Assembly: GCA_902803365.1 (NCBI GenBank)
Contig: CADCPU010000053.1
Location: forward strand, 1-14,923
DNA from: Oscillospiraceae bacterium
Lineage (GTDB): Bacteria; Bacillota_A; Clostridia; Saccharofermentanales; Saccharofermentanaceae
Direction: 5' to 3'
Length of the DNA stretch: 14,923 nt
The position numbers were made by a program, and so were the translations under genes. The notes under the pieces are model-generated. The model saw nothing but the letters and a program-made list of their open reading frames with translations. It was not told the origin of the DNA and searched no databases. Positions 1-7,389 of this stretch are shown one piece after another (position 1 is the first letter of the stretch; the number at the start of each line of letters is the position of its first letter).

Positions 1-713
1 ACGCTGTCGCGCGTGATGATCTTCTCGGCACTGGCATTTCCCGTCTGATCGAGAAGGGAAACGGCGTCACGCATGGCTCCGTCAGAGAGGGAAGCGATGA
101 GTGTCAAAGCATCTTCGTCAGCCTTGAAGCCTTCTTTCTCACAGATGTAGCGGAGACGTGAAGCGATGCTCTCCACCGTGATCCTCTTAAAGTCATAGCG
201 CTGACATCTCGAGAGGATAGTCGCGGGGATCTTGTGCGGCTCAGTCGTCGCGAAGAGGAATATAACATGCTTCGGAGGCTCCTCCAATGTCTTGAGGAGT
301 GCGTTGAACGCACTAACCGAGAGCATGTGGACCTCGTCTATGATATATACCTTATATTTAGCCTTGGAAGGTGCGAAGCTTACTTCTTCGCAGATCCTTC
401 TTATGTTATCAACACTGTTGTTGGAAGCTGCGTCGATCTCGATGACGTCCATCAGGGACCCGCTTATGATGCCCTTGCAGATCGCGCATTCGTTACATGG
501 ATTGCCGTTGACGGGAGATTCGCAGTTTACGGCTCTGGAGAATACCTTCGCGATGGAAGTCTTACCTGTTCCGCGCTGACCTGAGAAGAGATAAGCGTGG
601 CCGACCCTGCCGAGCTTGACAGCCTGCCTTAAGGAAGAGACGGGGCCGTCCTGTTCAACGATCTCGTCAAAATTCATAGGTCTGAACTGTCTGTATAACG
701 CGATATGCTCCAT
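1..713 (-). CDS. dnaX: DNA polymerase III subunit gamma/tau, N-terminal part (cut by the window edge)
   Basis: This is the AAA+ clamp-loader subunit, which loads the sliding beta clamp at the replication fork in the cytoplasm. The reading frame is open from the ATG at 713 to the window edge, giving about 237 residues of a protein that is usually 370-650 long. Visible motifs are Walker A (GQRGTGKT, about 45-52), a zinc-binding set of four cysteines (C64, C73, C76, C79), Walker B DEVH (126-129), and the SRC motif with the arginine finger (168-170). The start is supported by a GGGAGG ribosome binding site about 8 bases upstream. It lies 34 bases after the SRP RNA, the same order as in Bacillus subtilis (scr-dnaX-yaaK-recR). 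No separate promoter is visible in that gap, so transcription by read-through from ffs or beyond is likely. The C-terminal part, and any programmed frameshift, lie outside the window. Confidence 0.97.
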   Translation of the reverse strand, partial: MEHIALYRQFRPMNFDEIVEQDGPVSSLRQAVKLGRVGHAYLFSGQRGTGKTSIAKVFSRAVNCESPVNGNPCNECAICKGIISGSLMDVIEIDAASNNSVDNIRRICEEVSFAPSKAKYKVYIIDEVHMLSVSAFNALLKTLEEPPKHVIFLFATTEPHKIPATILSRCQRYDFKRITVESIASRLRYICEKEGFKADEDALTLIASLSDGAMRDAVSLLDQTGNASAEKIITRDS

Positions 714-740
714 GATCTTCCTCCCGTAAATCCTGAAAAT

Positions 741-761
741 AAAAAAAGATCCGTCCCACCT
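741..761 (-). terminator. Possible intrinsic terminator at the 3' end of ffs
   Basis: The closing strand of the SRP RNA stem (AGGTGGGA) is followed within a few bases by seven U residues (747-741). The RNA's own helix would act as the terminator hairpin. Because dnaX starts only 28 bases later without an evident promoter, termination here is probably incomplete. Confidence 0.55.
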
Positions 762-893
762 AAACTACAGTCGGGCAGGCACCCTCGCGGCACATAAAGC
801 GATCCGCTTACTGCTGCTTCCTTCCGGACCTGACAGGGTTCACGGGACTCTATTGCACGAGACCCGATCCGACTGCAGATCAGGTGGGATGAA
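748..893 (-). ncRNA. ffs: Small bacterial signal recognition particle RNA (4.5S/scRNA type)
   Basis: This RNA scaffolds Ffh in co-translational targeting of membrane and secreted proteins. On the minus strand the diagnostic SRP domain IV apical stem is present at 832-814, with the asymmetric loop and GGAA tetraloop (GTCCGGAAGGAAGCAG). The two ends pair: TCCCACCT at 889-882 with AGGTGGGA at 761-754, and then CTGCAGTCGG near the 5' end with CCGACTGTAG near the 3' end, with one G-U pair. This gives a single long hairpin of roughly 136-146 nt. I see no Alu-domain sequence, so this appears to be the short form without an Alu arm. The ends are set from the promoter (-10 at 907-902) and the U-run at 747-741, so each is uncertain by a few bases. 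Its place just upstream of dnaX is conserved in Bacillota. Confidence 0.95.
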
Positions 894-901
894 TCTCACG
901 T

Positions 902-930
902 ATTATAACATACAATTCGGAATATTAATA
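902..930 (-). promoter_or_regulatory. Promoter of ffs
   Basis: A perfect -10 box (TATAAT, 907-902 on the minus strand) lies about 8 bases before the inferred 5' end of the SRP RNA. The -35 region is weak: the best 17-18 bp spacing gives TTATTA, while TTGTTA lies 21 bp away. The promoter sits in the short gap after the GGDEF gene, so ffs has its own start. Confidence 0.7.
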
Positions 931-942
931 ACAATTTGCGGA

Positions 943-2850
943 TCAAAGATCCTTATTATTCAGACTGCTCTTATAAGCCCTTTTTCTGGCATACATTTTC
1001 TCGTCTGCGATCTTGAAGCAGGTGAATATGTCGCTTGTCTGCGAAGTCTTGAATTCACTGATACCGATGCTCGCATGGATCGGATACGGCTTGCCGGATT
1101 CTTCCGTTGCCCTGATGAGAGCCTTCTCAAAATCGGCCTCGAATCTTTCTGCCCTGTCCTTATCCGTGTTGAACAGGACCGCACAGAACTCGTCGCCGCC
1201 GAACCTGGCGCAGACCTCGTTTTCTTCCATGAGACCGTTTATGACCTCCGCGAGCTTTTTAAGAGCGAAGTCGCCCTCGTTATGGCCGTGGGAGTCGTTG
1301 ATGAACTTAAGGCGGTCGAGGTCGATGCTGGCAATGCTTATATCAGGCATGATGCCGTGTTCAGAGAAGATCCTCTGAAGCTCGAACTCGAATCCTCGCC
1401 TGTTCAAAAGCCCCGTGAGCGGATCTGTCATGGAGATCTTCTGAATATCGGACATCTTATTGTAGTAACTGTTGTTGATACAGTTTTCGACAGCCGTTGA
1501 GAGGCTGTTGATATAGACGTTGAGGAAGGAATTGATCCATTTGCCCTCGCCCGGATCCAGGAGCAGATAGCCGTACGGCTTGCTCTTATAGTGGAGCGGG
1601 ATGAGGATATAGAGGTTCGGCTCTTCCGTATCAAAGCATTCGACAGGGAGGATATCCTTCCTTAAGAACTCGATATTGGTGATCTCGGAGTTGATGTTGC
1701 CTTCTATATGCATGATCTGTCTAAGCGTCAGCTTGTCAGGGAGGATATGGCTCTCCTCGAATGACAGATTGTTATCCTTTTCGAAATCGCTAAGGCACAG
1801 ATATCCTTTGTCGCAGTCGAGCATATGGAAATAATAATCCGCGACCGCAAGTGCGTTGTTCATCGTATAGTTGTTCTGGTAATCGAATGCCAGGCGTCCC
1901 GCTTCTCTCAGGAGATTCTCGGTCCTGTTGAACTTCTCCAGGATCTCGTTATACTGCGGGACAGCATACTGATCGCCGCATCCGCAGCTGGCGTGCAGGA
2001 CCTGCGTTCCATCTATCATCGATACGAGAGGTACGTTCTCACCCGAAGTTACCCTGTCGAAGATCTCGAAAGCCTTGGAAACAAAAGACTTAGGATCGAT
2101 CACGATGCCGGTCAGGGAAGGGATGTAGGTCAATCCTTCTTCGATGCCGTCAAGACCGCTGACGCAGACATCATCAGGGACTTTCTTGCCGCGCTTCTTG
2201 AGCTCTTCGCAGATCGAGAGCGCCATATAGTCGTTGGCGCACACGATGGCCTCGGGATAACCCTTGCCGCCGCTGAGGAAGTGATCCATTGCCTCCTTGC
2301 CTTTGTTACGCCAATAATTTCCTTCAAAGACCATATCGTCGGTCACTTCGAGCCCCGCTTCGGCCATGGCGTCGCGGTAGCCCTGAAGTCTCATAGGGGA
2401 GTCTTTTCCTTCAAACGGACCGGACATATAGCAGATCTTCGTAAATCCGTGCTTACGGATAAAGTGCCTCGTCATCTCGGCCATTGTCGAGCGATTGTCG
2501 ATAGATATGAGATAATGATCGCTGTCACCGCTTCGAAGGTTGATAACGGGACATTGGGCCTTCTCGCTGACGATCTCGTAGAAATCGGTGTCCATGCCGT
2601 AGATATCGAACGTATCAGGCACGGCTATGACAGCTTCAAATGTCGAAAAATCAGGGAAGTTGACGATATTCTTCTCGCCGAGTTCAAGGAGGAGATTCCT
2701 GCCGTAAGGGCATGAGTAGGAACCGAAAGAGGCATAGACAAAAACATCCAGATCGCGTTTTTTGGCCTCAGCCATGATAGCCTTACAACAATCATGTTGA
2801 AAGACCTGAACGATCTCGCTCATGAAAACACAGATGCGTTTGCGCCTCAT
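943..2850 (-). CDS. LacI-type periplasmic-binding-like sensor fused to a GGDEF diguanylate cyclase
   Basis: This is a predicted cytoplasmic diguanylate cyclase that would make c-di-GMP in response to a small ligand. With the chosen start it has 635 residues. Residues about 4-290 resemble the ligand-binding core of LacI/PurR regulators and sugar-binding proteins, but there is no helix-turn-helix, signal peptide or membrane segment. An SCGC motif (288-291) ends this part, as in other clostridial proteins of this architecture. A linker with possible GAF/PAS-like character (about 300-470) leads into GGDEF (474-625), with MTDPLTGLLNRRGFE, DLDRLKFINDSHGH and intact FGGDEF (GGDEF at 551-555), so activity is expected. 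The RxxD inhibitory site is replaced by EENE, so product feedback is probably absent. I chose the ATG at 2850 because AGGGGGAAG lies just before it. An ATG 36 codons upstream would run through the promoter-like region and overlap the previous stop. The ligand is unknown. Confidence 0.9.
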   Translation of the reverse strand: MRRKRICVFMSEIVQVFQHDCCKAIMAEAKKRDLDVFVYASFGSYSCPYGRNLLLELGEKNIVNFPDFSTFEAVIAVPDTFDIYGMDTDFYEIVSEKAQCPVINLRSGDSDHYLISIDNRSTMAEMTRHFIRKHGFTKICYMSGPFEGKDSPMRLQGYRDAMAEAGLEVTDDMVFEGNYWRNKGKEAMDHFLSGGKGYPEAIVCANDYMALSICEELKKRGKKVPDDVCVSGLDGIEEGLTYIPSLTGIVIDPKSFVSKAFEIFDRVTSGENVPLVSMIDGTQVLHASCGCGDQYAVPQYNEILEKFNRTENLLREAGRLAFDYQNNYTMNNALAVADYYFHMLDCDKGYLCLSDFEKDNNLSFEESHILPDKLTLRQIMHIEGNINSEITNIEFLRKDILPVECFDTEEPNLYILIPLHYKSKPYGYLLLDPGEGKWINSFLNVYINSLSTAVENCINNSYYNKMSDIQKISMTDPLTGLLNRRGFEFELQRIFSEHGIMPDISIASIDLDRLKFINDSHGHNEGDFALKKLAEVINGLMEENEVCARFGGDEFCAVLFNTDKDRAERFEADFEKALIRATEESGKPYPIHASIGISEFKTSQTSDIFTCFKIADEKMYARKRAYKSSLNNKDL

Positions 2851-2880
2851 TAACTTCCCCCTAAATTTGCATGCATGTAT

Positions 2881-2921
2881 ATTATACATCCCTGCGGGGG
2901 CTCCATTTGTTCGCTGCGGGG
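2881..2921 (-). promoter_or_regulatory. Putative promoter region of the GGDEF gene, with a direct repeat
   Basis: On the minus strand a TATAAT -10 box (2886-2881) lies about 30 bases before the start codon. No recognisable -35 is present at the right distance. Instead the octamer CCCCGCAG occurs twice (2921-2914 and 2899-2892), with starts 22 bp apart, which is two helical turns. This could be an activator site; that is inference. Confidence 0.4.
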
Positions 2922-2954
2922 ATTGTTTAAATTTTTTTAACAATGGATATGATA

Positions 2955-4199
2955 TCAATGCAATGAATCAAGATATCTCTGAAGGAGAGTGGAGAGATCT
3001 GCGGTTATTACGGCGGCTCTGTCGCTCGAAGAACACTCACAGTAAACACATACCGCGATCGGCTCGCAGTCGTCGATGATCGCGACATCCGTATAAGCGC
3101 GGCACGTCTCGTTCTTGCCTGCACAGTGAAGGATAAGGGCATCAGATCCGAATGCCGTCGCAAATGAAGTCGGAACCTCTGATACAGACAGATCGTTGAC
3201 GAAAGGCTGATATTGCGAAGGGTCGTTCATGTAGGACCTGTAGAGGTTCTCCGCATATTTGACCATATCGTAGCAGCTGCTCCTGTACTTGCCCTTGAAT
3301 TGCTGGTTGTTGGCTCCGAAGTACAGGACTGTCTTCGAATAGTCTATGTAGCAGCTGATCTTGTTTACGTGTGCGACCGTGCTGTCGATACCGCCCATCT
3401 TGCTCAGGAGCATATCAAGAGCCGTATTGTCGTTATAGACGAGCGCATAGTGGACCAGGGTCCTTAATGTGAACCTCTTGCCCGGCTCATAGTTGGTCGA
3501 GATGTAGCTTGAATTGCCGCCGGCCGGTGAAGTGTATGTTACTTCCGAATTCGGATTTATGATGCTGGCGTTGGTGAGATTAAAGTAGATCGTGGCGATC
3601 GGGAGATTATAGGCGCTCGCGGGGATCATCGGATCGAGTTCGTTAACGCCCATTGTCTCGTTATTGGAGAGGTTTGCATAGTAGAAACATACCCTCTCGT
3701 CTTCCGTTGTGTAGTCGGAGATATAACTCTCGAGGTCTTCCTTGAGATCGTCGAGTCCCTGGTCTCTTACATCGTGAGATACGATCTGGAGAGGATGCTC
3801 GTTCTTAAAGTAGAAGTTGTTCTCTGCTTCCTTGAACACATCGGGAGCGTTGTTCTGGACCGTTGTCGTAGCTTCGGTCTCTTCGGTTGTTGTCGTGACC
3901 TCCGTAAAGGAAGGGACGAGTTCCTGAACTTCGGTCTCGGTCGTCTCTTCAGAAGTCTCGGTCGTTGTTTCCTTTGTGGTGGTCTCCGTCGTTTCTTTTG
4001 TCGTGGTAGTGGCCGTGGCCATTCCGACGAGCTGCGGATAGTCTTTTTTGTATTTCTTCTGCATATTGGCCATCTTGAGGATAAAAAGGACCGCAAGCGT
4101 CAAAAAGCACAACACCGCGATCGCAGCGATAGTGCGATTGCGGCGAGTGTGCTTGACTTTTTGAGCCGTTTTAAGAAACGTCGGATTAGGATACTTCAT
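2955..4199 (-). CDS. Membrane-anchored class A beta-lactamase-like protein, probable pseudoenzyme
   Basis: The protein has 414 residues. A short basic N-terminus (about 1-21) and one membrane helix (about 22-44) point to an anchored protein with its main domain outside the cell. A Thr/Glu-rich spacer follows (about 60-114, largely T, E and K), then a class A beta-lactamase/transpeptidase-like domain (about 135-414). The fold motifs can be placed but are altered. SxxK reads S-A-Y-N (195-198), so the general-base lysine is Asn. SDN reads NDN (256-258) in the family context YNDNTALDMLL. KTG reads C-A-G (359-361) after His358. The nucleophile serine remains, but three key residues are lost, so hydrolysis of beta-lactams is unlikely. 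It starts 20 bases after the fhs stop on the same strand, so it is likely co-transcribed. A role in binding cell wall or peptide is possible but not shown. Confidence 0.85.
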   Translation of the reverse strand: MKYPNPTFLKTAQKVKHTRRNRTIAAIAVLCFLTLAVLFILKMANMQKKYKKDYPQLVGMATATTTTKETTETTTKETTTETSEETTETEVQELVPSFTEVTTTTEETEATTTVQNNAPDVFKEAENNFYFKNEHPLQIVSHDVRDQGLDDLKEDLESYISDYTTEDERVCFYYANLSNNETMGVNELDPMIPASAYNLPIATIYFNLTNASIINPNSEVTYTSPAGGNSSYISTNYEPGKRFTLRTLVHYALVYNDNTALDMLLSKMGGIDSTVAHVNKISCYIDYSKTVLYFGANNQQFKGKYRSSCYDMVKYAENLYRSYMNDPSQYQPFVNDLSVSEVPTSFATAFGSDALILHCAGKNETCRAYTDVAIIDDCEPIAVCVYCECSSSDRAAVITADLSTLLQRYLDSLH

Positions 4200-4219
4200 C
4201 TACGACAGTTTTTCCTTTA

Positions 4220-5893
4220 TCAGAAAAGTCCGTGGATGGTTCCGTCTGCGTCGATATCGATATCGAGTGCTGCAGGATGAGGCGGAAGACCGGGCATTGT
4301 AACGATGGCACCCGTAAGTACTACGAGGTAGCCTGCGCCTGCGCTGAGCCATACGTCTCTTACTGTGAGAGTAAAGTCTTCAGGTCTTCCCAGAGCCTTA
4401 GCGTTATCCGAGAGTGAATACTGTGTCTTTGCTACGCAGATAGGGAGCTTGCCGAATCCGGAATCTGTGAATTCCTTGATCTTGGCAGCTGCTTCAGGGA
4501 GGATGTTGACATCCTTTGCTCCGTAGATCTTTGTAGCGATGGCTTCGATCTTCTTTTCGACGGACCAGTCGAGCTCATATGTATACTGAGGCTTCTTGTC
4601 CGTGTTGGATTCGATCTGCTTCAATACTGCGTCAGCGAGCTCGAGTCCGCCTTCGCCGCCCTTGGCAAAGATCTCGGCTGCCTCATAGAGCGCACCCTTC
4701 TCTTCGCAGAGCTTCTTCATCATGGCGATCTCTTCGTCTGTATCCGTCAGGAACTTGTTGCCTGCGACTACGCAAGGGATGCCGAAGTTTGTCATGTTCT
4801 CGATGTGCTTTGCAAGGTTTGCAAAACCTTCCTTAACAGCCTCAACGTTAGGTTCGTTGAGCTTGTCCTTAGGGATTCCCGCATTGTACTTGAGGGAACG
4901 GCATGTAGCAACGATGACTACCGCATCAGGCCAGATGCCTGCCTGACGGCACTTGATGTCGAGGAACTTCTCAGCTCCGAGGTCAGCGCCGAAGCCTGCT
5001 TCGGTGATGAGGATATCGGAGAGCTTGAGGCCTGCTTTTGTTGCTATAACAGTGTTACATCCGTGTGAGATGTTGGCGAAAGGACCGCCGTGAACAAATG
5101 CCGGAACGTGCTCGAGGCTCTGTACGATATTAGGAGCGATGGCATCCTTGAGGAGCGTAGCCATAGCGCCCTGTGCACCGAGGTCGCCTGCTGTAACGAG
5201 TCCGCCGTCTGTGTTGTATGCGACTACGATCTTGGAGAGTCTGTCCTTCAAGTCTTCCATATCCTTGCTGAGGCAGAGGATAGCCATGACTTCGGAAGCA
5301 GCAGTAATGGAGAAGATCTCGTTTCTCTCAACTCCGCAGAGACCGCCGCCTACGCCGATCGTGATCTTACGGAGGCTTCTGTCGTTCATGTCGAGACAGC
5401 GCTTCCAGATGATCCTGTCCTTATCTATCTTTAAGTCGTTGCCCTGGAAAAGGTGATTGTCGAGCATAGCCGACAAGAGGTTGTTTGCCGATGTGATGGC
5501 GTGAAGATCGCCCGTGAAGTGGAGATTGATGTCCTCCATAGGTACGAGCTGGGAATATCCGCCGCCTGCTGCGCCGCCCTTAACGCCGAAAACAGGTCCG
5601 AGCGAAGGCTCACGGAGTGCGAGCATTACCTTCTTGCCCTTCTTATTGAGTGCCTGTGCAAGACCGATACTTACCGTAGTCTTGCCCTCTCCTGCAGGAG
5701 TAGGGTTCATGGCAGTTACGAGAACGAGCTTACCGTCCTTGGAGCCTTCTCTTTTCCTGATGCTGTCCAAAGGCAGCTTAGCCTTGTATTTACCGTAGAA
5801 TTCAAGTTCGTCCCTGTCGATCCCGACGCGCTCTGCGATCTGGTCGATAGGAAGCATCTTGGCCGATCTTGCTATCTCGATATCACTCAACAT
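4220..5893 (-). CDS. fhs: Formate--tetrahydrofolate ligase
   Basis: This enzyme joins formate to tetrahydrofolate using ATP, giving 10-formyl-THF for purine and formyl-Met synthesis and, in acetogens, the methyl branch of the Wood-Ljungdahl pathway. The product is 557 residues, the normal length of the monofunctional bacterial enzyme. The N-terminus (SDIEIARSAKMLPI) and the P-loop TPAGEGKTT (65-73) match the family, as do EPSLGPVFGVKGGAAGGGYS and the C-terminal end (DIDADGTIHGLF). I chose the ATG at 5893 because a GAGGGA ribosome binding site lies 7 bases before it. A GTG five codons upstream would overlap this site. It is the first gene of a probable transcript with the beta-lactamase-like gene. 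No other Wood-Ljungdahl gene is in the window, so acetogenesis cannot be concluded. Confidence 0.98.
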   Translation of the reverse strand: MLSDIEIARSAKMLPIDQIAERVGIDRDELEFYGKYKAKLPLDSIRKREGSKDGKLVLVTAMNPTPAGEGKTTVSIGLAQALNKKGKKVMLALREPSLGPVFGVKGGAAGGGYSQLVPMEDINLHFTGDLHAITSANNLLSAMLDNHLFQGNDLKIDKDRIIWKRCLDMNDRSLRKITIGVGGGLCGVERNEIFSITAASEVMAILCLSKDMEDLKDRLSKIVVAYNTDGGLVTAGDLGAQGAMATLLKDAIAPNIVQSLEHVPAFVHGGPFANISHGCNTVIATKAGLKLSDILITEAGFGADLGAEKFLDIKCRQAGIWPDAVVIVATCRSLKYNAGIPKDKLNEPNVEAVKEGFANLAKHIENMTNFGIPCVVAGNKFLTDTDEEIAMMKKLCEEKGALYEAAEIFAKGGEGGLELADAVLKQIESNTDKKPQYTYELDWSVEKKIEAIATKIYGAKDVNILPEAAAKIKEFTDSGFGKLPICVAKTQYSLSDNAKALGRPEDFTLTVRDVWLSAGAGYLVVLTGAIVTMPGLPPHPAALDIDIDADGTIHGLF

Positions 5894-5933
5894 TTTTAGT
5901 TCCCTCACTTTGTTAAAATATAGGCTGAGTATA

Positions 5934-5963
5934 ATATTACAATAAAAAAGAGCACTGTTTCAA
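5934..5963 (-). promoter_or_regulatory. Probable promoter of fhs
   Basis: On the minus strand TTGAAA (5963-5958) and TAATAT (5939-5934) are separated by 18 bp. This predicts a start near 5927 and a 5' leader of about 35 bases. A TATACT just downstream is an alternative -10 without a good -35. No riboswitch-like structure is evident in the short leader. Confidence 0.55.
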
Positions 5964-6041
5964 GGAAAATGCGAAGAATCGGCGAAAGCACTATATTTTG
6001 GGCATTTTGAGTATAAAGCATACTACATATTGTGGTTTTCA

Positions 6042-6070
6042 TTGACAATTTATCAAAGAAATGCTATTCT
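6042..6070 (+). promoter_or_regulatory. Strong promoter of veg
   Basis: TTGACA (6042-6047) and TATTCT (6065-6070) are separated by exactly 17 bp, a near-consensus SigA promoter. The predicted start is near 6077, giving a leader of about 80 bases before the TTG start codon. The veg promoter of Bacillus is also known for its strength. I see no terminator-like or riboswitch-like structure in the leader. Confidence 0.85.
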
Positions 6071-6157
6071 TTTGTCGTAATATGGCGAGGAATATCGTCG
6101 TGTTGCATTGGAAGGATCAAATGTATATGGACATTTATTGTATCGGAGGTAATTACC

Positions 6158-6427
6158 TTGATCATTAAGGCAGATGTAGATAAGTTTAAGGCTAATTTCA
6201 GCAAATGTATGATAGGACAGAGAGTTCGTCTCACATCCAACGGCGGAAGAAAGAGACTGATCGTTTATGAGGGAATCGTCGAGGGATGCTATCCTAACGT
6301 TTTCTCCGTAAGATATACAAGACCTGATGCAAAGGACGATGTGGTTTCTTACAGTTACGTAGACGTTCTTACCGGCAAGGTTAAGATCTTTAAACTTATG
6401 GAGAAGGGTGAAGAGCAGGCAAGCTGA
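6158..6427 (+). CDS. veg: Veg family protein (small conserved protein, DUF1021)
   Basis: This 89-residue protein belongs to the Veg family, which in Bacillus subtilis stimulates biofilm matrix gene expression; the molecular mechanism here is unknown. The family core is visible (GQRVRLTSNGGRKR, then YEGIVEGCYPNVFSV and VSYSYVDVLTGKV). The length is close to the 86 residues of the Bacillus protein. I chose the TTG at 6158 because a GGAGGT ribosome binding site lies 7 bases before it; an upstream ATG in the same frame (6032) lies before the promoter and cannot be used. It is followed 35 bases later by ispE, as in Bacillus, where sspF may lie between them. No sspF-like small acid-soluble protein gene is present here. 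Confidence 0.93.
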   Translation: MIIKADVDKFKANFSKCMIGQRVRLTSNGGRKRLIVYEGIVEGCYPNVFSVRYTRPDAKDDVVSYSYVDVLTGKVKIFKLMEKGEEQAS

Positions 6428-6462
6428 TCTGTCAGATCGGCAGGTCTTCCTGTTATCAGTCT

Positions 6463-7389
6463 ATGAAGAGCACATACGACGTTTCCGCTACCGCCAAGAT
6501 CAATATGTATCTTAAAGTATGCGGTTCAATTCCTAACGGTTATCATCAGTTGGACACTCTTATGCAGGAAGTGTCTTTAAGTGACCGTCTTGTGATCACG
6601 ATCGATGACGAACGCGAATATTCGATCGTGACTGTATGTGAGAATTCACCCAGACCAATACCAAACAACAAGAATTTGTGTTACAAGGCGGCTGTGCGCT
6701 TTTTCTCCGTTCTCAAACGGAAGAAAAAGATCGTGAAGCTGCCTTTTGTTAAGATCGAACTTACCAAGAATATACCTTCGGAGGCAGGCCTCGGCGGCGG
6801 CAGTTCAGATGCTGCTTCAGTCATCCTGGCTCTTCAGGATTTCTATAACGAGCCTTTTTCCCAGGCCGAGCTCAACAAGATCGCGGCCGATACGGGAGCC
6901 GATACACCGTTCTTCCTCTATGGAGGTTCATGTGTCTGCGAGGGAATAGGCGACGTGGTATCTCCGGTCTCTTCGATCGCGGATCTTCCGCTCATCCTCA
7001 TAAAGCCTGCCAAGGGCGTTTCCACGCCTAAGTGTTTCGCAGGTTTTGATGCTTCGGGTTCTAAGCACTACGACAAGAAGGCATATGCGGCTCTTAAGGC
7101 GGATCTTGCTTCGGACGAGATCCCTGCAGGCGAGTCCTTCCGTGCTCACAGAGAGCTCTTTGTTAACGATCTTGAGGAATTTGCCGCTAAGGAAGTTCCT
7201 GATATCAAGATCGCAGAGGAACTTCTCGAGAGAGAGGGCGCCGAGTTTGCAATGATGTCAGGCTCAGGTTCCTGCGTATTCGGTGTTTTCGAGTCCGTAG
7301 AAAAAAGAGACCTTGCTTTTGACAAGATCTCTTCCGATAGTATTATCTCAGATAAAAAGATGAAGGTTTACAGCTGCGAGACTGTTTAA
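6463..7389 (+). CDS. ispE: 4-diphosphocytidyl-2-C-methyl-D-erythritol kinase
   Basis: This GHMP kinase phosphorylates CDP-ME in the non-mevalonate (MEP) isoprenoid pathway in the cytoplasm. The product has 308 residues, slightly longer than the usual 280-300. Visible are AKINMYLKV with the catalytic Lys12, the ATP loop PSEAGLGGGSSDAAS (105-119), GADTPFF with the catalytic Asp147, and the C-terminal GHMP motif MSGSGSCVFG. There is no good Shine-Dalgarno site: the nearest AGG (6442-6444) is 18 bases away and inside a small hairpin (6441-6452). It is probably transcribed from the veg promoter. Its stop codon overlaps the stop of the convergent acetyltransferase gene. Confidence 0.96.
   Translation: MKSTYDVSATAKINMYLKVCGSIPNGYHQLDTLMQEVSLSDRLVITIDDEREYSIVTVCENSPRPIPNNKNLCYKAAVRFFSVLKRKKKIVKLPFVKIELTKNIPSEAGLGGGSSDAASVILALQDFYNEPFSQAELNKIAADTGADTPFFLYGGSCVCEGIGDVVSPVSSIADLPLILIKPAKGVSTPKCFAGFDASGSKHYDKKAYAALKADLASDEIPAGESFRAHRELFVNDLEEFAAKEVPDIKIAEELLEREGAEFAMMSGSGSCVFGVFESVEKRDLAFDKISSDSIISDKKMKVYSCETV

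Noticed and set aside
941..955. GGATC-TTT-GATCC inverted repeat at the end of the GGDEF gene as a terminator
   Set aside because: The stem is only five pairs and no T-run follows in the direction of transcription.
1825..2715. Open frame of 296 codons opposite the LacI-GGDEF gene
   Set aside because: Antisense shadow of a gene with clear domains on the other strand.
2928..2944. AT-rich near-palindrome after the beta-lactamase-like gene as a terminator
   Set aside because: The stem would be all A-T pairs with a mismatch and is too weak.
2851..2958. Upstream ATG extending the GGDEF protein by 36 residues
   Set aside because: The added residues show no domain, would overlap the previous gene's stop and cover a TATAAT box, while the ATG at 2850 has a strong ribosome binding site.
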